The notes under the pieces were generated by a model. That model saw only the letters and a program-made list of their open reading frames with translations, ran no database searches and was not told the DNA's origin. Below are positions 31,129 to 39,684 of a stretch of 41,933 nt of DNA, one piece after another. Source of the stretch: Phenylobacterium sp. (GTDB lineage Bacteria; Pseudomonadota; Alphaproteobacteria; Caulobacterales; Caulobacteraceae); NCBI RefSeq assembly GCF_030646615.1, contig NZ_JAUSLG010000061.1, positions 1-41,933 of the forward strand, written 5' to 3'. Made by a program: the position numbers and the translations under genes. Positions within the stretch are counted from its first letter, which is position 1. The number at the start of each line of letters is the position of its first letter.

Positions 31129-32631
31129 TCAGGCGAGGGCGCCCAGCAGGAAGGCGCCGCCGGTGGTCAGGGCGCCGAGGAAGAACCATAGCCAGCCGGA
31201 GTCCCGCTCTGGGGTCGTGACCACCGCCACCGTCGGTTCGGGCGCCTGCAGCCGGCGCTTGAGGCCCTGCAGGATGTCCAGGCTCTCCTGGGCCAGGCGT
31301 TTGGCCTGGGCGGGCGGGGCGAGCTCCCGGGCGATCCATCGACGCACCACGGGATCGGCGGCGGCCCAGATGTCGTGGTCGGGATCGATGCGGCGGGCCA
31401 CCCCCTCCACCGTCATCATGGTCTTCTGCAGCAGCACCAGTTCGGGGCGCAGGTGCATGTCGAACAGGGCGGTGATCTCGAACAGCTGGATCAGCACCCG
31501 GCTCATGGAGACCTGACTGGCGGCCCGGCCGAACACCGGCTCCCCCACCGCCCGCAGGGCCTGGGCGAAGGCCGCCCGGTCATGGTGGGCGGGCACATAG
31601 CCGGCGCGGAAATGCACCTCGGCCACCCGGGGATAGTCCCTATCCAGGAAGCCCCAGAGGATCTCGGCCAGATAGCGCCGCTCGTCGGGGCCGAGGCGTC
31701 CGACGATGCCATAGTCCACCGCGGTGATCTTGGCCGGCGCCTCGACGAACAGGTTTCCCTCATGCAGGTCGGCGTGGAAGACCCCATGGTCCAGGGCCTG
31801 GGAGAGGAAGGCCCGCAACAGGTTGGAGGCGAGCGTGGGGCGGTCCAGGCCCGGCAGCTCCAGGGCGGCGGGATCGGACAGGGGCGCGCCGGGCGCCCAT
31901 TCCAGGGTCAGGACCTGCTTGCCGACGCCCTCCCAGATGACGGCCGGGGCGGCCATGTAGCCATCCCGGGCCATCACCTCGCCCAGCTCGTCGCAGCCGG
32001 CCGCCTCCAGGCGAAGATCAAGCTCAAGCTCGGTGGCGCGGATCACCGTCTGGGCGAAGGCCAGGGGCTCCAGACGGCGGGCGGCGGGGACATAGCGAGC
32101 CACCAGCTGGGCGGCCTGGGCGAGCGCCGCGGAATCCTGGGCGACCCGGACGCCGATATTGGGCCGCAGCACCTTGACCGCCACCCGGCGGCCGTCGCGC
32201 AGGCGCGCATCATGGGCCTGGGCCAGGGAGGCGGCGGCGACCGCCTCGCCGAATTCGGAAAACTGGGTCTCGATCGGCGCGCCGAGGGCGGCCTCCACCT
32301 GGGCCCGGGCGATCTCGGCCGGGAAGGGCGGCAGCCGGTCCTTCAGCCGCGACAGGTCCTCGGCGAAGGGCGCGCCGAAGATGTCGGCCCGGGTGGAGAG
32401 AAGCTGGCCGAGCTTGATGGCCACGGGGCCGAGCTGGACGAGGGCGCGGGCCAGGCGCTCGCCCGGCCGCCCGTCGCGGGCCTGCTTGCCGGCCAACAGG
32501 CGAAGCGTGCGGCCCAGGTCGCGGATCGGGGGGGGATACTGGGCTTCCAGCTCGACCGGCAGAAGGGCGTCGTGCCGGGCCAGGGTCCAGGCGGCGGCCA
32601 AGAGCCGGCCATAGGCGGCGGGGCGCGCCAT
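31129..32631 (-). CDS. ubiB: UbiB, ABC1/ADCK-family ubiquinone biosynthesis protein
   Basis: UbiB is an atypical kinase-fold ATPase needed for ubiquinone synthesis at the inner membrane. The 500-residue protein has the family KxGQ motif (AIKLGQLLSTRAD), the A-rich loop AVAAASLAQAHDA, VAVKVLRPNI with the ATP-binding lysine, HADLHEGNLF and VDYGIVG (catalytic and metal aspartates). It ends with a C-terminal hydrophobic segment (WLWFFLGALTTGGAFLLGALA) for membrane anchoring. It starts one base after the ubiE stop, in an ubiE-ubiB operon. Confidence 0.96.
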   Translation of the reverse strand: MARPAAYGRLLAAAWTLARHDALLPVELEAQYPPPIRDLGRTLRLLAGKQARDGRPGERLARALVQLGPVAIKLGQLLSTRADIFGAPFAEDLSRLKDRLPPFPAEIARAQVEAALGAPIETQFSEFGEAVAAASLAQAHDARLRDGRRVAVKVLRPNIGVRVAQDSAALAQAAQLVARYVPAARRLEPLAFAQTVIRATELELDLRLEAAGCDELGEVMARDGYMAAPAVIWEGVGKQVLTLEWAPGAPLSDPAALELPGLDRPTLASNLLRAFLSQALDHGVFHADLHEGNLFVEAPAKITAVDYGIVGRLGPDERRYLAEILWGFLDRDYPRVAEVHFRAGYVPAHHDRAAFAQALRAVGEPVFGRAASQVSMSRVLIQLFEITALFDMHLRPELVLLQKTMMTVEGVARRIDPDHDIWAAADPVVRRWIARELAPPAQAKRLAQESLDILQGLKRRLQAPEPTVAVVTTPERDSGWLWFFLGALTTGGAFLLGALA

Positions 32632-32632
32632 G

Positions 32633-33403
32633 TCAGATGGCCCAGCCCTGGTGCAGGGCCGCCACCCCGGCGGTGAAGTTGGTGTAGCTCACCCGGGAAA
32701 ACCCAGCCTCGCGCATCATCTGGGCGAACCGTTCCTGGTCGGGGAAGCGGCGGATGCTCTCCACCAGGTACTGGTAGGACTCCCGATCCTTGGCCACCAG
32801 CTCGCCCACGGCGGGGATGACCTTGAAGGAATAGGCGTCATAGGCCTTCTGCAGGGGCTCGGTGACCGGCCGGGAGAACTCCAGGCACAGGAACCGGCCG
32901 CCGGGCTTCAGCACCCGCCGGGCTTCCCGCAGGGCCGCAGGAATGTCGGTGACATTGCGGATGCCGAACGAGATCACATAGGCGTCGGCGCAGGCGTCGG
33001 GCAGGGGCAGGGCTTGCGCGTCGCCGACATTCCAGCAGATCTCCGGCTCTGAGCCCTTTTCGCGGCCGGCCGTAATCATCTCGGCATTGTAGTCCATCAG
33101 CAGGATGGTGGCGTCGGGGCCGCCCCGGCGCTGCTGGGCCCGCCGGGCCATCTTCGCAAACCGCCGGGCCATGTCGCCGGTGCCCCCGGCGCAGTCGATG
33201 ATGACCTCGCCGGGCTGCGGGTTCAGGCGGGCGGCGACGGCGTCCTTCCAGAGGCGATGGACGCCGCCGCTCATCAGGTCGTTCATCAGGTCGTAGCGGC
33301 GGGCGACGCGGTCGAAGACCCCGCGCACCAGGCGCGGCTTCTCGTCGGCCGCAACGTCGCGAAAGCCGAAGGTGGCGGCAGGTCCGGTCATGGCTCGCCT
33401 CAT
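32633..33403 (-). CDS. ubiE: UbiE, ubiquinone/menaquinone C-methyltransferase
   Basis: UbiE C-methylates the benzoquinone ring using S-adenosylmethionine. The protein is 256 residues from ATG 33403, or 252 from ATG 33391. It has [25 protein letters not shown], the SAM motif [49 protein letters not shown], and the terminal [13 protein letters not shown] signature. It leads the ubiE-ubiB pair and is divergent from mutM across 87 bases. Confidence 0.96.
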   Translation of the reverse strand: MRRAMTGPAATFGFRDVAADEKPRLVRGVFDRVARRYDLMNDLMSGGVHRLWKDAVAARLNPQPGEVIIDCAGGTGDMARRFAKMARRAQQRRGGPDATILLMDYNAEMITAGREKGSEPEICWNVGDAQALPLPDACADAYVISFGIRNVTDIPAALREARRVLKPGGRFLCLEFSRPVTEPLQKAYDAYSFKVIPAVGELVAKDRESYQYLVESIRRFPDQERFAQMMREAGFSRVSYTNFTAGVAALHQGWAI

Positions 33404-33490
33404 AGCCTCCTGCGCGGCCGCACGCCAGCGTCAGGCCGCGGGTTGCGGTTGAAGTTGATCCCGCGCCCGGCCTCTGCCAATCGAAGCGCC

Positions 33491-34357
33491 ATGCCTGAAC
33501 TTCCCGAGGTCGAGACCGTCCGCCGCGGCCTGGCGCCCGTCCTGGACGGCCAGCGCCTGACCCGCGTGGAGGCCAGGCGACCGGACCTGCGCTTTCCCTT
33601 CCCCGAGGACTTTGTCCAGCGGCTGGCCGGGGCGCGGATCGAGACCCTGTCCCGGCGGGCGAAATACGTCCTGGCCCCCACCGATCGCGGCGACACCCTG
33701 GTCATGCATCTGGGGATGAGCGGGCGCTTCGAGATCGCCCGGCCGGAGGGGACCGTGCGGCCGGGCCAGTTCGTCTACGCCGCCGATCCCGATCCCCGCC
33801 ACGCCCATGTGGTCTTCGAGACCGAGGCCGGCGGCCGGGTCACCTATTACGACCCCCGGCGGTTCGGCTATATGGGCCTGATCTCCACCGAGACCCTGGC
33901 CGACCATCCCTGGTTCGCCGGCATGGGGCCAGAGCCCCTGTCGGACGCCTTCGACGTCGCCCATCTGGCCCGCGCCTTCGAAGGCCGCAAACAGGGGCCC
34001 AAGACCCTGTTGCTGGACCAGAGGATCGTGGCCGGCCTGGGCAACATCTATGTGTGCGAGGCCCTGCACATGGCCCGCATCTCGCCCTTCCGCCCCGCCG
34101 GCAAGATCAGCCGGGCCCGGCTCAAGGGCCTGGTCGAGGCCATCGGCCAGGTGCTGACCGCAGCCATCGCCGCCGGCGGCTCGACCTTGCGCGACTACGC
34201 CGCCGCCGACGGGGCCCTGGGCTATTTCCAGCACAGTTTCCGCGCCTATGGGCGGGAGGGCGCCCCCTGTCCCAACCCCGGATGCGCCGGGACCATCCTG
34301 CGCCAGGTCCAGGCCGGGCGGTCGACCTTCTACTGCCCCGTCTGCCAGAAAGGCTGA
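33491..34357 (+). CDS. mutM: MutM (Fpg), formamidopyrimidine-DNA glycosylase
   Basis: MutM excises 8-oxoguanine and formamidopyrimidines and cuts the abasic strand. The 288-residue protein begins MPELPEVETVRRGL, giving the catalytic Pro2 and Glu3 after Met removal, so the ATG at 33491 is certain despite the longer open frame. MHLGMSGRFEI, LLDQRIVAGLGNIYVCEAL and a C-terminal zinc finger (CPNPGC ... YCPVCQ) complete the family features. It is first in a run of four same-strand genes; the next starts 4 bases after its stop. Confidence 0.97.
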   Translation: MPELPEVETVRRGLAPVLDGQRLTRVEARRPDLRFPFPEDFVQRLAGARIETLSRRAKYVLAPTDRGDTLVMHLGMSGRFEIARPEGTVRPGQFVYAADPDPRHAHVVFETEAGGRVTYYDPRRFGYMGLISTETLADHPWFAGMGPEPLSDAFDVAHLARAFEGRKQGPKTLLLDQRIVAGLGNIYVCEALHMARISPFRPAGKISRARLKGLVEAIGQVLTAAIAAGGSTLRDYAAADGALGYFQHSFRAYGREGAPCPNPGCAGTILRQVQAGRSTFYCPVCQKG

Positions 34358-34361
34358 GCCG

Positions 34362-35234
34362 ATGACCCGCCTGATAGGCCTGCTGGGCCTCCTGATCGCC
34401 CTGGCGGCCTGCGCGCCGCAGCCGGCCCGGGCCGAGCCCGCCCTCTGGATCGTCCGCGACGCCGATTCCGAAATGGTGCTGTTTGGCTCCATGCACCTCC
34501 TGCCGCCTGGCCTCCCATGGCGGCCCAAGGCCCTGGATGAGGCCCTGGCCCAGGCCGACGACCTCTGGTTCGAACTGCCGGTGGACCCGGAGACGGAGGC
34601 CGAGGCTGCGCGGCTCGCCCTGCGCTACGGCGCCCTGCCGCCGGGTCAGTCCCTCTATGCGCAGTTGCCGCCGGAGAGCCGGGAGCGCCTCACCCGCCTG
34701 GCGGCCCGCCACAGCCTGCCACCCAACCTGCTCGACCGGCTGAAGCCCTGGTTCGCCGAGGTGCTGCTGGCCTCGGCCGTCTTCGCCGCGGCCGGCGCCG
34801 ATGTGGAGCAGGGGGTGGAGAAGCAGGTCAGCCTGACCGCGCGCCCTGAGCTGGATCGCCGGGCCCTGGAGAGCGCCGAGCAGCAGATCGCCCTGTTCGA
34901 CGCCGTGCCCATGGACGAACAGTGGGCCAATCTGATCGACACCCTGGAGCAGCTGGAGGAGGACCCTGAAGGCTATGACCGGCTGATCGCCGCCTGGATG
35001 GCCGGCGATGTGGCGGCCCTTGAGGCTGAGGCCCTGGACCCCATGCGCGAGGCCGCGCCGGGTCTCTATCGCCGCATGGTCGTTGATCGCAACATCGCCT
35101 GGATCGAGCTGCTTGAGGCCCGTCTGCAGGGTTCCGGCCGCTCGGTGGTGGTGGTCGGCGCCGGCCACCTGCTGGGCGAGGACGGCCTGCCGGCGCGCCT
35201 GCGCGCCCTTGGCTACGAGGTCGAGGGGCCTTAA
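34362..35234 (+). CDS. TraB/GumN-family protein, exported
   Basis: A 290-residue member of the TraB/PrgY/GumN family (Tiki-like fold). The two GxxH-type motifs are FGSMHLLP near the N-terminus (about 44-51) and [17 protein letters not shown] near the C-terminus. The N-terminus is a signal sequence ([16 protein letters not shown]) with a possible lipobox LAAC, so it is envelope-located. Family members are proposed metalloproteases, but bacterial functions are mostly unknown. It starts 4 bases after mutM and is followed by a crotonase gene 32 bases later. Confidence 0.88.
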   Translation: MTRLIGLLGLLIALAACAPQPARAEPALWIVRDADSEMVLFGSMHLLPPGLPWRPKALDEALAQADDLWFELPVDPETEAEAARLALRYGALPPGQSLYAQLPPESRERLTRLAARHSLPPNLLDRLKPWFAEVLLASAVFAAAGADVEQGVEKQVSLTARPELDRRALESAEQQIALFDAVPMDEQWANLIDTLEQLEEDPEGYDRLIAAWMAGDVAALEAEALDPMREAAPGLYRRMVVDRNIAWIELLEARLQGSGRSVVVVGAGHLLGEDGLPARLRALGYEVEGP

Positions 35235-35266
35235 GCGGCAGGGACGTGTCTGAACAGGAGGCCGCC

Positions 35267-36052
35267 ATGTCCGCGCCCAGCTACGAGACCCTGCTCATCG
35301 AGGCCCACGGCCCCGTCACCCTGATCCGCCTCAACCGGCCCGAGGCGCTGAACGCCCTCAACGGCCAACTGCTCGCCGACCTGGAGGCGGCCCTGGACGC
35401 CGCCGAGGCCGATGCGGAGGTCCGCTGCCTGGTGCTCACCGGTTCGGCCCGGGCCTTCGCCGCCGGCGCCGACATCAAGGAGATGGCCGACAAGTCCTAT
35501 GCCGACATGTTCGTCGCCGACACCTTCGCCCGCAGCGCCCGGCGGATCGAGGCCTGCCGCAAGCCGATCATCGCCGCGGTCGCGGGCTTCGCCCTGGGGG
35601 GCGGCTGCGAGCTGGCCATGATGTGCGACTTCATCATCGCCGCCGACACCGCCAGGTTCGGCCAGCCGGAGATCAATCTGGGCGTCATGCCCGGCATCGG
35701 CGGCACCCAGCGCCTGACCCGCTATGTGGGCAAGTCCAAGGCCATGGACATGATCCTGACCGGCCGGATGATGGACGCCGTCGAGGCCGAGCGGGCGGGG
35801 CTGGTCTCGCGCATCGTCCCGGCCGAAGCCCTGGAGGCCGAGGCCCTGGCGGCGGCCGCCAAGATCGCTGGCCAGTCGCCGGTGGCGGTGATGATGAACA
35901 AGGAGCTGGTGGAGACCGCCTATGAGACCACCCTCAGCGCCGGCGTAGCGGTGGAGCGGCGGCTGTTCCATTCCCTGTTCGCCTTCGAGGACCAGAAGGA
36001 AGGGATGGCCGCCTTCGTCGAAAAGCGAAAACCCGACTTCAAAGGGCGCTGA
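35267..36052 (+). CDS. Enoyl-CoA hydratase (crotonase type)
   Basis: A 261-residue enoyl-CoA hydratase. Both catalytic glutamates are present: E115 in [11 protein letters not shown] and E135 in [16 protein letters not shown]. The oxyanion-forming [10 protein letters not shown] is present too, so hydration of short-chain enoyl-CoAs is expected, as in beta-oxidation or EchA/PhaB-type roles. ATG 35267 is fixed by AGGAGG 5 bases upstream. It differs clearly from the crotonase at 7890, which lacks both acids. It lies in the mutM-GumN-crotonase-SGNH run, 3 bases before the next gene. Confidence 0.94.
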   Translation: MSAPSYETLLIEAHGPVTLIRLNRPEALNALNGQLLADLEAALDAAEADAEVRCLVLTGSARAFAAGADIKEMADKSYADMFVADTFARSARRIEACRKPIIAAVAGFALGGGCELAMMCDFIIAADTARFGQPEINLGVMPGIGGTQRLTRYVGKSKAMDMILTGRMMDAVEAERAGLVSRIVPAEALEAEALAAAAKIAGQSPVAVMMNKELVETAYETTLSAGVAVERRLFHSLFAFEDQKEGMAAFVEKRKPDFKGR

Positions 36053-36055
36053 ACG

Positions 36056-36649
36056 GTGCGGATCCTCGCCTTCGGGGACTCCTTCGTGGCCGGCGCCGGC
36101 GACCCCGCCCACCAGGGCTGGCTGGGCCGCGCCCTGGCCGGCCGGCCCGAGGTCACCGCCTACAATCTCGGCGTCCGCGGCGACACCAGCGCCGATATCC
36201 TCCGCCGCTGGGCGGCGGAGGCCGAAGCCCGGCTGAGCGCCGCCGAGCCCTGCGGCCTGGTCTTCGCCTTCGGGCGCAATGACGCCCATGCGGTGGAGGG
36301 GCGACTCCGCCTGACCGCCGCCGAAAGCCTGAAGAACGCCCACCAGCTCTTGACCCAGGGCGTGGCCCGCGCGCCTGTGCTGATGGTCGGCCCGCCCCCG
36401 GCCGACGAGCCCGCCCTCGCCGCACGGCTGGAGGGCCTCAACGAGGCCTTCAAGGCCCTCTGCGGACGCCTGAGGGCGCCGTATATCGACGTCCTGCGCC
36501 CCTTGGCCGTCAGCGGAACCTGGCTGGCCGAGGCCCGGGCCGGCGACGGCGCCCATCCCGGCGCTGGGGGCTACCAGCAGATGGCCGAGCTGATCGCCGC
36601 CCACCCGGCCTGGCGCCGCTTCACCGGGGCCGACGGAATCGCGACATGA
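36056..36649 (+). CDS. SGNH/GDSL-family hydrolase
   Basis: A 197-residue SGNH hydrolase with block I FGDSF (nucleophile S9), block II around NLGVRGDTS (G39/G42), block III GRND (N75) and block V DGAHPGAGG with the D-x-x-H acid-base pair. The family includes esterases, lysophospholipases and acyl hydrolases; no signal peptide is visible. It starts at GTG 36056, 3 bases after the crotonase stop. It ends 13 bases before the -35 element of rpsT. Confidence 0.9.
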   Translation: MRILAFGDSFVAGAGDPAHQGWLGRALAGRPEVTAYNLGVRGDTSADILRRWAAEAEARLSAAEPCGLVFAFGRNDAHAVEGRLRLTAAESLKNAHQLLTQGVARAPVLMVGPPPADEPALAARLEGLNEAFKALCGRLRAPYIDVLRPLAVSGTWLAEARAGDGAHPGAGGYQQMAELIAAHPAWRRFTGADGIAT

Positions 36650-36662
36650 GGTCCAGGCGCCA

Positions 36663-36691
36663 TTGACCGGCTCCCCGCCATCCCGTATATC
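36663..36691 (+). promoter_or_regulatory. rpsT promoter
   Basis: TTGACC (36663-36668), exactly 17 bases, then TATATC (36686-36691). This is the strongest promoter match in the window, as expected for a ribosomal protein gene, and gives a leader of about 58 bases. Confidence 0.65.
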
Positions 36692-36755
36692 CGCGCCTCC
36701 GATTTTCACCGCCCGGACCTGAGTTCGGGCGCGCTACTATTCGAGAGCTTTTAGC

Positions 36756-37025
36756 ATGGCCAACACGCCCGGCGCCAAGAAGGCGATCCGCAAGATCGCC
36801 CGTCGCACCGAAGTCAACACCGCCCGCCGCTCGCGCGTCCGGACCTATCTCCGACGCTTCGAAGAGGCCATTGCGGCCGGCGACGCCGCGGTCGCCACCA
36901 CCGCCTTTGTGGAGGCTCAATCGGAGGTGATGCGGGCCGTCACCAAGGGCGTGATCCACAAGAACACCGCCTCGCGGAAGGTCTCGCGCCTGGCCGCCCG
37001 ACTCAAGAAGCTGGCTGTTGCCTAA
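36756..37025 (+). CDS. rpsT: Ribosomal protein S20
   Basis: The 89-residue S20 protein binds 16S rRNA in the small subunit. It begins [21 protein letters not shown] and ends [20 protein letters not shown], both signatures of bS20, with the usual Lys/Arg-rich all-helical composition. It has its own promoter and a terminator hairpin pair, so it is separate from dnaA, next to which it lies in Caulobacter as well. Confidence 0.98.
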   Translation: MANTPGAKKAIRKIARRTEVNTARRSRVRTYLRRFEEAIAAGDAAVATTAFVEAQSEVMRAVTKGVIHKNTASRKVSRLAARLKKLAVA

Positions 37026-37037
37026 AGCTTGACCTGC

Positions 37038-37053
37038 GCCGCCTTCGGGCGGC
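37038..37053 (+). terminator. Short GC hairpin after rpsT
   Basis: GCCGCC-TTCG-GGCGGC, a six-pair stem with a stable UUCG loop, starts 12 bases after the rpsT stop. There is no T-run, so it may act as a 3'-end stabiliser upstream of the stronger hairpin at 37085. Confidence 0.45.
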
Positions 37054-37084
37054 CTAGTCGCTTGAAATTCTTGGACAAATGACC

Positions 37085-37117
37085 AAGCCCGCGCGCCGTT
37101 TCGGTGTGCGGGCTTTG
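37085..37117 (+). terminator. rpsT terminator
   Basis: AAGCCCGC ... GCGGGCTT (8 perfect pairs) extends through G-T and G-C pairs to a small TTT loop, then TTTGT. It is positioned to end the rpsT transcript and insulate dnaA. Confidence 0.65.
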
Positions 37118-37140
37118 TCATGCCCGGAGCTGGGTCCTGC

Positions 37141-37348
37141 GACTCCTGCGACCAATGTTCTCAGTCGGCGGAGGGTCATTTCGAGAATTCCCTTGTGGCG
37201 TGAGGGCGCGCGCTTGAGTCAACGAAAATATCCGCGGACGCCGCGAAGAATCACCGTTGACCCCCCCCCGTCGCGGACTAGTCTCTGGGGCTTCAACACA
37301 GACGTATTTTCCATCTGAATTCGGATGAAAAAGCGGGGAGCGGGACTC
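37141..37348 (+). promoter_or_regulatory. dnaA control region: promoter and four GANTC sites
   Basis: GANTC (CcrM methylation) sites lie at 37141, 37216, 37248 and 37344. TTGACC (37257-37262), 13 bases, then GACTAGTC (37276-37283) fits the Caulobacter housekeeping consensus (TTGaCg, 10-14 bases, gCTANAWC). A C9 tract (37261-37269) overlaps the -35 end and fills much of the spacer. In Caulobacter, dnaA transcription depends on methylation of GANTC near the promoter. No DnaA box (TTATNCACA) was found here. Confidence 0.5.
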
Positions 37349-37349
37349 T

Positions 37350-37418
37350 ATGCGCCCTCCGATTAAGAGCCTGTGTTTGTTGAATAACGTGGCCGCGGCG
37401 TGGGGTTGCGACCAATGA
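37350..37418 (+). CDS. Possible 22-residue leader ORF overlapping the dnaA start
   Basis: ATG at 37350 is followed by 21 sense codons (MRPPIKSLC...GCDQ) and stops at TGA 37416-37418. That stop shares bases with both candidate dnaA start codons (ATG 37415 and ATG 37418: ATGATG). GGGGAG lies about 10 bases upstream of its ATG. The arrangement is that of a translationally coupled leader peptide. A second short frame (37325-37366, 13 codons) lies just before it without a ribosome binding site. Expression is unproven; chance is possible for an ORF this short. Confidence 0.35.
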   Translation: MRPPIKSLCLLNNVAAAWGCDQ

Positions 37419-38911
37419 TGGCGGATGTTGGGGGTATTGGCGAAATGGCTTCTGGAGGATTGGCGGACAGGACGGCGGCGACGCCTGCGGGCGCGGTCTG
37501 GACCAAGACGTGCCTGACCCTGAAACGCGAGCTGGGCGACGCCACTTTCGGCTCGTGGCTCGGCCATGCGGCCCTGCGGGAGCGGTCGGATCATGAGGTC
37601 TGTCTGGTGGCCGCCACCGGCGTGGCCCGCGACTGGATCCGCCGCCACGCCTGGCGCCGCATCGGCGAGCTCTGGGCGCAGAACGACCCCGAGGGCCGCG
37701 CGCTGGATCTGAAATCCCGGATGGAGTTCGAGGCCGCCGGCGCGCCCGAGCCGGTGATCGCCGAGGTCACCCTGACCGCCGCCCCGGTGCTGACCATCCA
37801 CCATGGCGCGGCGCCCGCCGCCGCCGCTGAGCCGGCGACCGCCCCCTCGGCGGGTTCGCGGGCCCCGCGCCCCGGCGCTGGCCTGCAGGAGCGCTTCACC
37901 TTCGACACCTTCGTGCCGGGCCCCGCCAACGAGTTCGCCTTCGCCGTCGCCCGGCGGGTGGGCTGCTGGGCCGACGGCCATTTCAATCCGGTGCTGTTCC
38001 ACGGCCCCTACGGATTCGGGAAGACCCACCTGCTGAACGCGCTGGGCTGGGAAGCCCAGAAGAATTGCCCGGACAAGAAGGTGGTCTATCTGACCGCCGA
38101 ACGGTTCACCCAGACCTTCGTCAAGGCGGTCCAGGATCGCCAGACCGCAGCCTTCAAGGACGAACTGCGCGACGCCGACCTGCTGCTGATCGACGACGTG
38201 CACTTCGTGGCCGGCAAGACCTCGACCCAGGAGGAGCTGTTCCACACCCTGATCGCCCTGGTTCAGGACGGCCGCCGGGTGGTGATGACCGCCGATCGCC
38301 CGCCGCACGAGCTGTCGGACCTGGAGCCGCGCCTGCGCTCACATCTGCAGGCGGGCCTGGTCTGCGGCATCGAGCCGGCCGATCGCGACCTGCGCCAGGG
38401 CATATTGGAGCGCAAGCTGGACATGCTGGCCCGCCAGGGGGGCTTCCCGGCCACCGTGAGGCCCGAGGTGCTCCAGTTCCTCGCCGACCGCTTCAGTGAC
38501 AGCGTGCGGGAGCTGGAAGGGGCCCTGAACACCCTTGTGGCCCGTGTGGGGGCCGAGCTGACCCATCTGAGCCTGGACGAGGCCCAGAGCATCCTGCGGC
38601 CCCACCTGTCGGCCCCGGAGCGCAAGGTGACGGTGGACCACATCCAGAAGGCCGTGGCCGAGCACTATGGCCTGACCCAGGCCGACCTGCTGTCGGAGCG
38701 CCGCGCCCGGGCCGTGGCCCGTCCCCGCCAGGCGGCCATGTGGATCGCCAAGCAGATCACCACCCGCTCCCTGCCCGACATCGGCCGGCGGTTCGGCGGT
38801 CGCGACCACACCACCGTCCTGCACGCCGTGCGCCGCATCGAAGCCCTGAAGGCCGATGACCCGGTGCTGGCCCGCGACCTCGACCTCCTGCTGCGCAAGC
38901 TGCGCGGCTGA
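37415..38911 (+). CDS. dnaA: DnaA, chromosomal replication initiator
   Basis: DnaA is the AAA+ initiator that binds DnaA boxes and melts the origin. The 498-residue protein has domain I (VWTKTCLTLKRELGDATFGSWL) and an Ala/Pro-rich domain II. Domain III has Walker A GPYGFGKT (K203), Walker B LLLIDDVHF, and sensor II arginine in DSVRELEGAL. Domain IV carries the DNA-binding signature GGRDHTTVLHAVRRIE. The ATG at 37415 gives the same N-terminal length as I recall for Caulobacter DnaA. GTG 37400, ATG 37418 and ATG 37445 are alternatives. The leader of about 125 bases contains a short ORF that ends on the start codon. Confidence 0.97.
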   Translation: MMADVGGIGEMASGGLADRTAATPAGAVWTKTCLTLKRELGDATFGSWLGHAALRERSDHEVCLVAATGVARDWIRRHAWRRIGELWAQNDPEGRALDLKSRMEFEAAGAPEPVIAEVTLTAAPVLTIHHGAAPAAAAEPATAPSAGSRAPRPGAGLQERFTFDTFVPGPANEFAFAVARRVGCWADGHFNPVLFHGPYGFGKTHLLNALGWEAQKNCPDKKVVYLTAERFTQTFVKAVQDRQTAAFKDELRDADLLLIDDVHFVAGKTSTQEELFHTLIALVQDGRRVVMTADRPPHELSDLEPRLRSHLQAGLVCGIEPADRDLRQGILERKLDMLARQGGFPATVRPEVLQFLADRFSDSVRELEGALNTLVARVGAELTHLSLDEAQSILRPHLSAPERKVTVDHIQKAVAEHYGLTQADLLSERRARAVARPRQAAMWIAKQITTRSLPDIGRRFGGRDHTTVLHAVRRIEALKADDPVLARDLDLLLRKLRG

Positions 38912-38943
38912 TCCCCCAGCCGACCCCACGGTCCGCAAGCCTG

Positions 38944-38977
38944 AAGGCCCGCCTCCCCGGCGGGCCTTTCGCTTTTT
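38944..38977 (+). terminator. dnaA intrinsic terminator
   Basis: AAGGCCCGCC-TCCCC-GGCGGGCCTT is a ten-pair perfect stem followed by TCGCTTTTT. It begins 32 bases after the dnaA stop and is a textbook Rho-independent terminator. Confidence 0.85.
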
Positions 38978-39018
38978 CAGCAGGAGAGGCGGCTGAGGTC
39001 CATCTCCCGTCCCTCTCC

Positions 39019-39106
39019 GTCATGGTCGGACTAGATCCGACCATCCATGAACACCCAGGCGCCGCCCGGTGTGCATGGACCCTCGCGTCAAGCGCGAAGG
39101 TGACGG
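39019..39106 (+). repeat. Dispersed two-hairpin repeat, copy 2
   Basis: The same element as at 16168-16254 in the same orientation: GTCATGGTCGGA-CTAGA-TCCGACC, ATCCATGAACACC, GGTGTGCATGG, then TCGCG-TCAAG-CGCGA. The first stem ends in an A-T pair where copy 1 has G-C, and one pair of the second stem is inverted, so pairing is preserved in both. It lies between dnaA and the convergent DUF2087 gene. Confidence 0.75.
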
Positions 39107-39129
39107 GCGGAGGAAGACGCCGACCGGCC

Positions 39130-39663
39130 CTAAGCCGCCGTCCGTCCCCGCAGCCGCCGGATCAGCGCCTGGGCGTCCGGCGGCGGCCGTTGCTCGACAC
39201 GTCGATAGTCTCGGCAGTCCAGGGTGCGTGAGACCAGGCCGGCGCTGACCATGGCGCGGCGCAGGATGGCCGGATCCCCGAAGGCGTGCAGGGCGTTGAG
39301 CCGCCCGTTGAACACTGCTTCGCTGACGGCGTCCCCGGCTGGCAGGGCCGACCACAGGCCCCACAGGGCCAGGTCCTGGTGCGACGGCTTGGCCGACCAC
39401 TGCAGCAGCCGTCCCTGGGGGTCGAACTGGCGGGCGACCCGCTCCACCCGCGCCAGGTCGGCGGCGGGCTCTGGCGGGGCTTCCTGGGGGCTGGAGCGAG
39501 CGCGATAGTGCTGGAAGTTCTTCGCCCCGGCCGCGCGGGCCAGGATGTTCAGCATCTCCACATGGCCGGGCGTTGGCCCCTGGCGCGCCAGCTGGTCGCG
39601 CAGGGACCTGGCCAGGGCCGAGATGTCGGGGGTCGCGTAGGGAATGGCGGTTCTGGGCATCAC
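39130..39663 (-). CDS. DUF2087-domain protein with helical N-terminal extension
   Basis: A 177-residue protein of unknown function. The C-terminal half (about 80-165) matches DUF2087: FDPQGRLLQWSAKPSHQDLALWGL, FNGRLNALHAFGDPAILRRAMVSAGLVSRT and DYRRVEQ, a small winged-helix-like domain often found in regulators. The N-terminal half (ISALARSLRDQLARQGPTPGHVEMLNILARAAGAKNFQHYRA) resembles the helical N-terminal module of some glyoxalase-superfamily-like proteins. The start is ATG 39663 or 39660. A small hairpin lies 21 bases upstream of the start. It converges on dnaA and is probably monocistronic. Confidence 0.8.
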   Translation of the reverse strand: MMPRTAIPYATPDISALARSLRDQLARQGPTPGHVEMLNILARAAGAKNFQHYRARSSPQEAPPEPAADLARVERVARQFDPQGRLLQWSAKPSHQDLALWGLWSALPAGDAVSEAVFNGRLNALHAFGDPAILRRAMVSAGLVSRTLDCRDYRRVEQRPPPDAQALIRRLRGRTAA

Positions 39664-39684
39664 TCATCCTCGTGAAGCGCCGAT

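Noticed and set aside
37079..37318. 79-codon open frame downstream of rpsT
   Set aside because: It runs through the rpsT terminator and the dnaA promoter and has no plausible protein character.
37026..37399. Replication origin in the rpsT-dnaA gap
   Set aside because: No DnaA box resembling TTATNCACA and no CtrA TTAA-N7-TTAA site was found. In Caulobacter the origin lies several kb away near hemE, which is not in this window.
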